Origin: Isoetes taiwanensis
Taxonomy: Eukaryota; Streptophyta; Lycopodiopsida; Isoetales; Isoetaceae
Reading direction: 5' to 3'
Assembly: GCA_021234155.1 (NCBI GenBank)
Contig: JAJEKV010000064.1
Location: 6,822,001-6,886,000 of the forward strand
Length of the DNA stretch: 64,000 bases
Below the pieces are notes generated by a model that had not been told where the DNA came from, made no database searches, and saw only the letters and a program-made list of their open reading frames with translations. Position 1 is the first letter of the stretch. Every line of letters begins with the position of its first letter. Position numbers and translations under genes: made by a program. This document shows, piece by piece, positions 61,436 through 64,000 of this stretch.

Positions 61436-62289
61436 TCCTTCATATAAGCTTCATGCTCCCGCATCTTTCGCTCGTAGATTTTAACGGGGTTAGTTACATA
61501 AGACTCCCGAGCAGGTCGGGATTGCTTCCTCCTGTCCCATTTCGGGTAAGGAGGGGGCTTCTTCACTGTGTCCTGCTGCTCCTCCTCGGGTGCTACCTGC
61601 TCGGTTACCTCCTGCTCGACAGTCGGGGGTTTGGAAGAACTTGCCCCTGCTGTGTTGGGGTTAGGCTCTTCGTCAGAAGAGTCGTCGGAGGGGTTCGGAG
61701 GTTGGTCGGCTTGCCGCTCTTTGATGACGACTTTGGGGTTAGGCATCCTTTTTGGTGGAACGTCCTTCAGTTTCCTTGGGCCGACCACGAATTTCCCCTT
61801 CGCCTTCTTCTTCTCTTCGGCCGCCTTCTGTTCCTCCTCCTCCCTCTTCCTCTTCTTTTGTTCCCTTTTCTTCTCTCGGCGTTCATACTTCCTGATGAAC
61901 TTCGTGAGGTCTGCCTCCTCTGCCGGCTCAAGTCTCGGCTCGCTCTGCTCTTGCTGCTCCTCTGCTTCCTTTTGTTGAATCCAGGCTTCGACTTGTTCTT
62001 CAATGGTCGGCTCTGGAGTCGACATCCTTGGTTCCTCTCGGGCCTTGGTTCTCCTTTCCTGGCTTGCAGCTTCCCCTTCCTCTTCTTCTTCAATCAGCTC
62101 GGTCCCGGCATCCGAGTGCTGGCTTATCTCCTCGTTCTGGTCATCTGCAATACTCTCCTCGCTGGAAGACAACCCACCTCCCCTCGCGATGAGCCTCTCC
62201 CGAAGCATCTGCTGAATGAGGTCGATGTTGCTGGCGCTGGGGATTTCGCCTGGACGGGCTTTCCTTGCGGTCTGTTTGGTCCGTGCCAT
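61432..62289 (-). CDS. ORF starting with the histone H3 tail, long charged linker
   Basis: 285 residues from an ATG in good context. It begins MARTKQTARK, identical to canonical H3 through Lys9 (Lys4 and Lys9 both kept), then ARPGE replaces the STGGK of H3. The rest is low-complexity and charged: acidic clusters (LIEEEEEGEAASQ), a Lys/Arg/Glu helix (KYERREKKREQKKRKREEEE), Pro-rich parts and KWDRRKQSRPARES near the end. It stops four bases into the H3-fold ORF, which is in the -1 frame. The likeliest reading is that the parental element encodes one H3 with about 270-300 residues inserted between tail and fold; alternatives are two proteins or a frameshift. Two palindromes and the primer-binding site lie upstream in the leader. 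Confidence 0.88.
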   Translation of the reverse strand: MARTKQTARKARPGEIPSASNIDLIQQMLRERLIARGGGLSSSEESIADDQNEEISQHSDAGTELIEEEEEGEAASQERRTKAREEPRMSTPEPTIEEQVEAWIQQKEAEEQQEQSEPRLEPAEEADLTKFIRKYERREKKREQKKRKREEEEQKAAEEKKKAKGKFVVGPRKLKDVPPKRMPNPKVVIKERQADQPPNPSDDSSDEEPNPNTAGASSSKPPTVEQEVTEQVAPEEEQQDTVKKPPPYPKWDRRKQSRPARESYVTNPVKIYERKMREHEAYMKE

Positions 62290-62500
62290 GTTTGACAGAT
62301 CGTCAATCGGATATCGGGCGCCAAAGATCGCCTTAGGGAGCGAGAGCTGGTTTCTAAGGCGGGAACATTCAAATGAGGGGGTTCTACTCCTATTTATAGC
62401 TTGGTAATTTTTAGGTCAAAATTCAAGTTGCTCTATTTAACCTGCTAGGGTACCTGTTTAATTAAAACTTACACTTATTTCAGACTTTTTCTACTTATGG

Positions 62501-62567
62501 GTCTCACAGGTCGCGCCTCGCTCAAAAACTAAAGTTTAGTTTTTAGACCAGGCGCGAGCTGTGAGAT
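62501..62567. promoter_or_regulatory. 67-bp palindrome, copy 3
   Basis: Arms GTCTCACAGGTCGCGCCT and AGGCGCGAGCTGTGAGAT, centre ACTAAAGTTTAGT. Lies 212 bases upstream of the H3-tail ORF. Confidence 0.85.
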
Positions 62568-62690
62568 CTCACACATTTTTAAGTAATTTAAGTAATTAAA
62601 ACATGCTATTCTAATTAATTCCTGTCTTAGAACTAGCCTTACCACATTACTTTTCTTAAATTCATCATGTTTGAGTGATCTTGGCTCGAT

Positions 62691-62757
62691 GTCTCACAGC
62701 TTGCGCCTCGCTCAAAAACTAAAGTTTAGTTCTTCGACCAGGCGTGAGCTGTGAGAC
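62691..62757. promoter_or_regulatory. 67-bp palindrome, copy 4
   Basis: Arms GTCTCACAGCTTGCGCCT and AGGCGTGAGCTGTGAGAC, centre ACTAAAGTTTAGT. It begins 190 bases from copy 3, within the leader between primer site and H3 ORF. Confidence 0.85.
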
Positions 62758-62952
62758 CACCTCACTTTGGCAAAAAAATTTTGGCTCATTCTTTTTAGTC
62801 TTATTAAGTTCCAATTCACTTAATTGTTACTAGCTTAGCATAAACTACAAAAATGAGAAAAAAATTTCCCACTTTTCGAGGCTTAAGGATCCTATCAAGT
62901 TAGTACTACTGGGAGCATGGCCAGTGCTTTGCTCTTGGTCTCCAAGAACATT

Positions 62953-62964
62953 GCTCTGATACCA
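62953..62964 (-). other. Primer-binding site for initiator Met-tRNA
   Basis: TGGTATCAGAGC on the minus strand, one base after the end of the 5' LTR. It is complementary to the 3' end of plant initiator Met-tRNA, which primes minus-strand DNA synthesis. Confidence 0.95.
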
Positions 62965-62965
62965 C

Positions 62966-64000
62966 TGTGACGTCCCCTGCTCGTATACGATGCCCGCACC
63001 ATATACAAACAGGAGTTCATCCCCCGCACCAGCTCCACACTGATACAGGGCCCTCCACATATCACTGTGACCGTCTAGAGTCCACAGTGGGAAGAGTGAA
63101 GGGGTCATTTTACCCCGTCTCCCTCAGGGCCTACCTAGCTGCGGAAGCGTAAACATACACGTCAGTAACATAACATCATATATATCCACCTCGAAGGGTG
63201 GCACATCAACATCTGCATAGACAAAGATCAGCACAATACAAGGAAGTTCCTACCCAAGGCTCAGACTCCAGGGGGATGACTGACAAGCTTGGGTCTCCAG
63301 AGTTCAGTGCAGACAGAATCATGACAATGGATTGGGCTGGCATAAGAACATGGCTTAGGGTTGTCCACTCCATCCGCCCCTCCTGTGCACACTTTGCAGA
63401 GTAGGTTGAAAAGTGTTGGGACCTGACTGTAGCCCGCCGGGTGCATAGCCAAAGGGGCTATTCCTGGGTTACATCTCCCCAGTCCCGATGGGGCAGGTAG
63501 GGATCACTCCCTCCAGAGATCTACATGCTAACCCAAGGTGACTAGAGGGCCACTGCCCTTATTCGACTTCAACCCACTGGAGAGTGACGCATCACTCCAC
63601 GGGTGTCGAGCCCATGCCTTACCCACACTCAGTGGTAAACCATCAGACCTAGTCACTCTGATCCCCGGTAGGCCTTACACACCAGAGGGATCGGTCGAGG
63701 GTTAGAACACGAACCTCCTTCTAAGCCAGTCTGGCCCCTTCACCCACAACCAGGTGGGCTCCTGTACACAGGCCGAATTCTAGTAATGCACTAAGAGGGA
63801 CTAGCTAGGAGCATTGTCTACTAAGCTTTGAGTCTCTACCCCCCTTCCCAATACAATGAGTTCACAGAATCCAGCCGTCCATCATATCAACATAATACAT
63901 AATAAAGAACTAATCTATCTCATAGAGTTAGGTTCTTTAGTTAGGTCATTCTCGGAATCTACTTGGCTGTTAGGGGTGATCTAATAGGCTAAACCTACTG
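62966..64000 (-). repeat. 5' LTR, partial (cut by window end)
   Basis: Repeats the 3' LTR from its GGGGACGTCACA end; about 450 bases of its U3 end should lie beyond 64000. Near 63803 it has extra bases (ATTGTCTACTAA) absent from the 3' LTR at 51779. It should contain the promoter of the element. Confidence 0.95.

Larger units (their letters stand above)
50928..64000 (-). mobile_element. Ty3/gypsy chromovirus carrying a histone H3-like gene (5' LTR cut by window end)
   Basis: Minus-strand LTR retrotransposon, expected full size about 13.5 kb. In transcription order: 5' LTR, primer-binding site, two palindromes, H3-tail ORF, H3-fold ORF, two palindromes, ORF B, ORF C, gag, protease, reverse transcriptase, RNase H, integrase with chromodomain, noncoding tail, polypurine tract, 3' LTR. 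The pol order with integrase last and a chromodomain places it in the chromovirus branch of Ty3/gypsy. The 4.3 kb of extra coding sequence before gag is unusual for that branch. Coding damage includes stops in pol, the chromodomain and the H3 fold, and a hAT insertion in integrase. Confidence 0.93.

Noticed and set aside
61453-62295. 280-codon plus-strand frame opposite the H3-tail ORF
   Set aside because: Shadow of the charged low-complexity minus-strand ORF; rich in Leu/Phe/Pro from the complementary codons, no motif.

Overview
The window looks like nuclear DNA of a land plant with a large, transposon-rich genome. The evidence is plant-type LTR retrotransposons with an initiator-Met tRNA primer site, CACTA, hAT and PIF/Harbinger elements, a plant L1 with a DUF4283-type ORF1, and one small secreted-peptide gene of IDA type. 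A coiled-coil L1 ORF1 and Crypton-like recombinase remnants hint at a non-angiosperm (fern or gymnosperm-like) host, but the sequence does not settle this. Almost all coding matter is mobile-element sequence, most of it decayed.

Layout. 1-3.4 kb: no firm gene. 3.4-4.9 kb: GC-rich ACGT repeat next to a broken Harbinger transposase (-). 5.2-9.75 kb: a LINE (-) with coiled-coil ORF1, endonuclease and reverse transcriptase, bounded on both sides by (GA)n tracts. 9.8-10.5 kb: inverted pair of LTR-end/primer-site remnants. 12.6-13.1 kb: tandem repeats. 14.3-15.05 and 21.0-21.4 kb: pieces of a Crypton-like tyrosine recombinase gene (+). 17.3-19.9 kb: hAT transposase gene (-) with one intron and one stop. 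27.1 kb: IDA-like peptide precursor (+), the only likely host gene. 28.9-47.8 kb: one plant L1 (+) split by two large DNA transposons. The first is a CACTA element at 30473-35424 with a CTT target duplication; the second is CACTA-like, 36590 to about 44821, and carries captured exons and a retroelement remnant. 47.8-50.9 kb: no recognised gene.

50.93 kb to the window end: a Ty3/gypsy chromovirus on the minus strand. It has a complete 3' LTR (50928-52414), a polypurine tract, integrase with chromodomain, RNase H, reverse transcriptase, protease and gag, a primer site, and a 5' LTR cut by the window edge. About 4.3 kb of extra sequence lies between the primer site and gag. It holds a histone H3 gene relative: an ORF starting MARTKQTARK (the H3 tail through Lys9) followed by about 270 charged residues, then an overlapping ORF with a complete, gapless H3 histone fold interrupted by one stop codon. 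Two further unknown ORFs follow, one with an acidic tract. Four copies of a 67-bp palindrome stand in two pairs, one upstream of the H3 ORF and one upstream of the second ORF.

The main discovery is this retrotransposon, which encodes an H3-like protein together with a chromodomain integrase, that is, a histone tail and a domain of the family that reads such tails. The present copy is decayed (stops, frameshifts, a 605-bp hAT insertion in integrase), so intact relatives are needed to see the working system.
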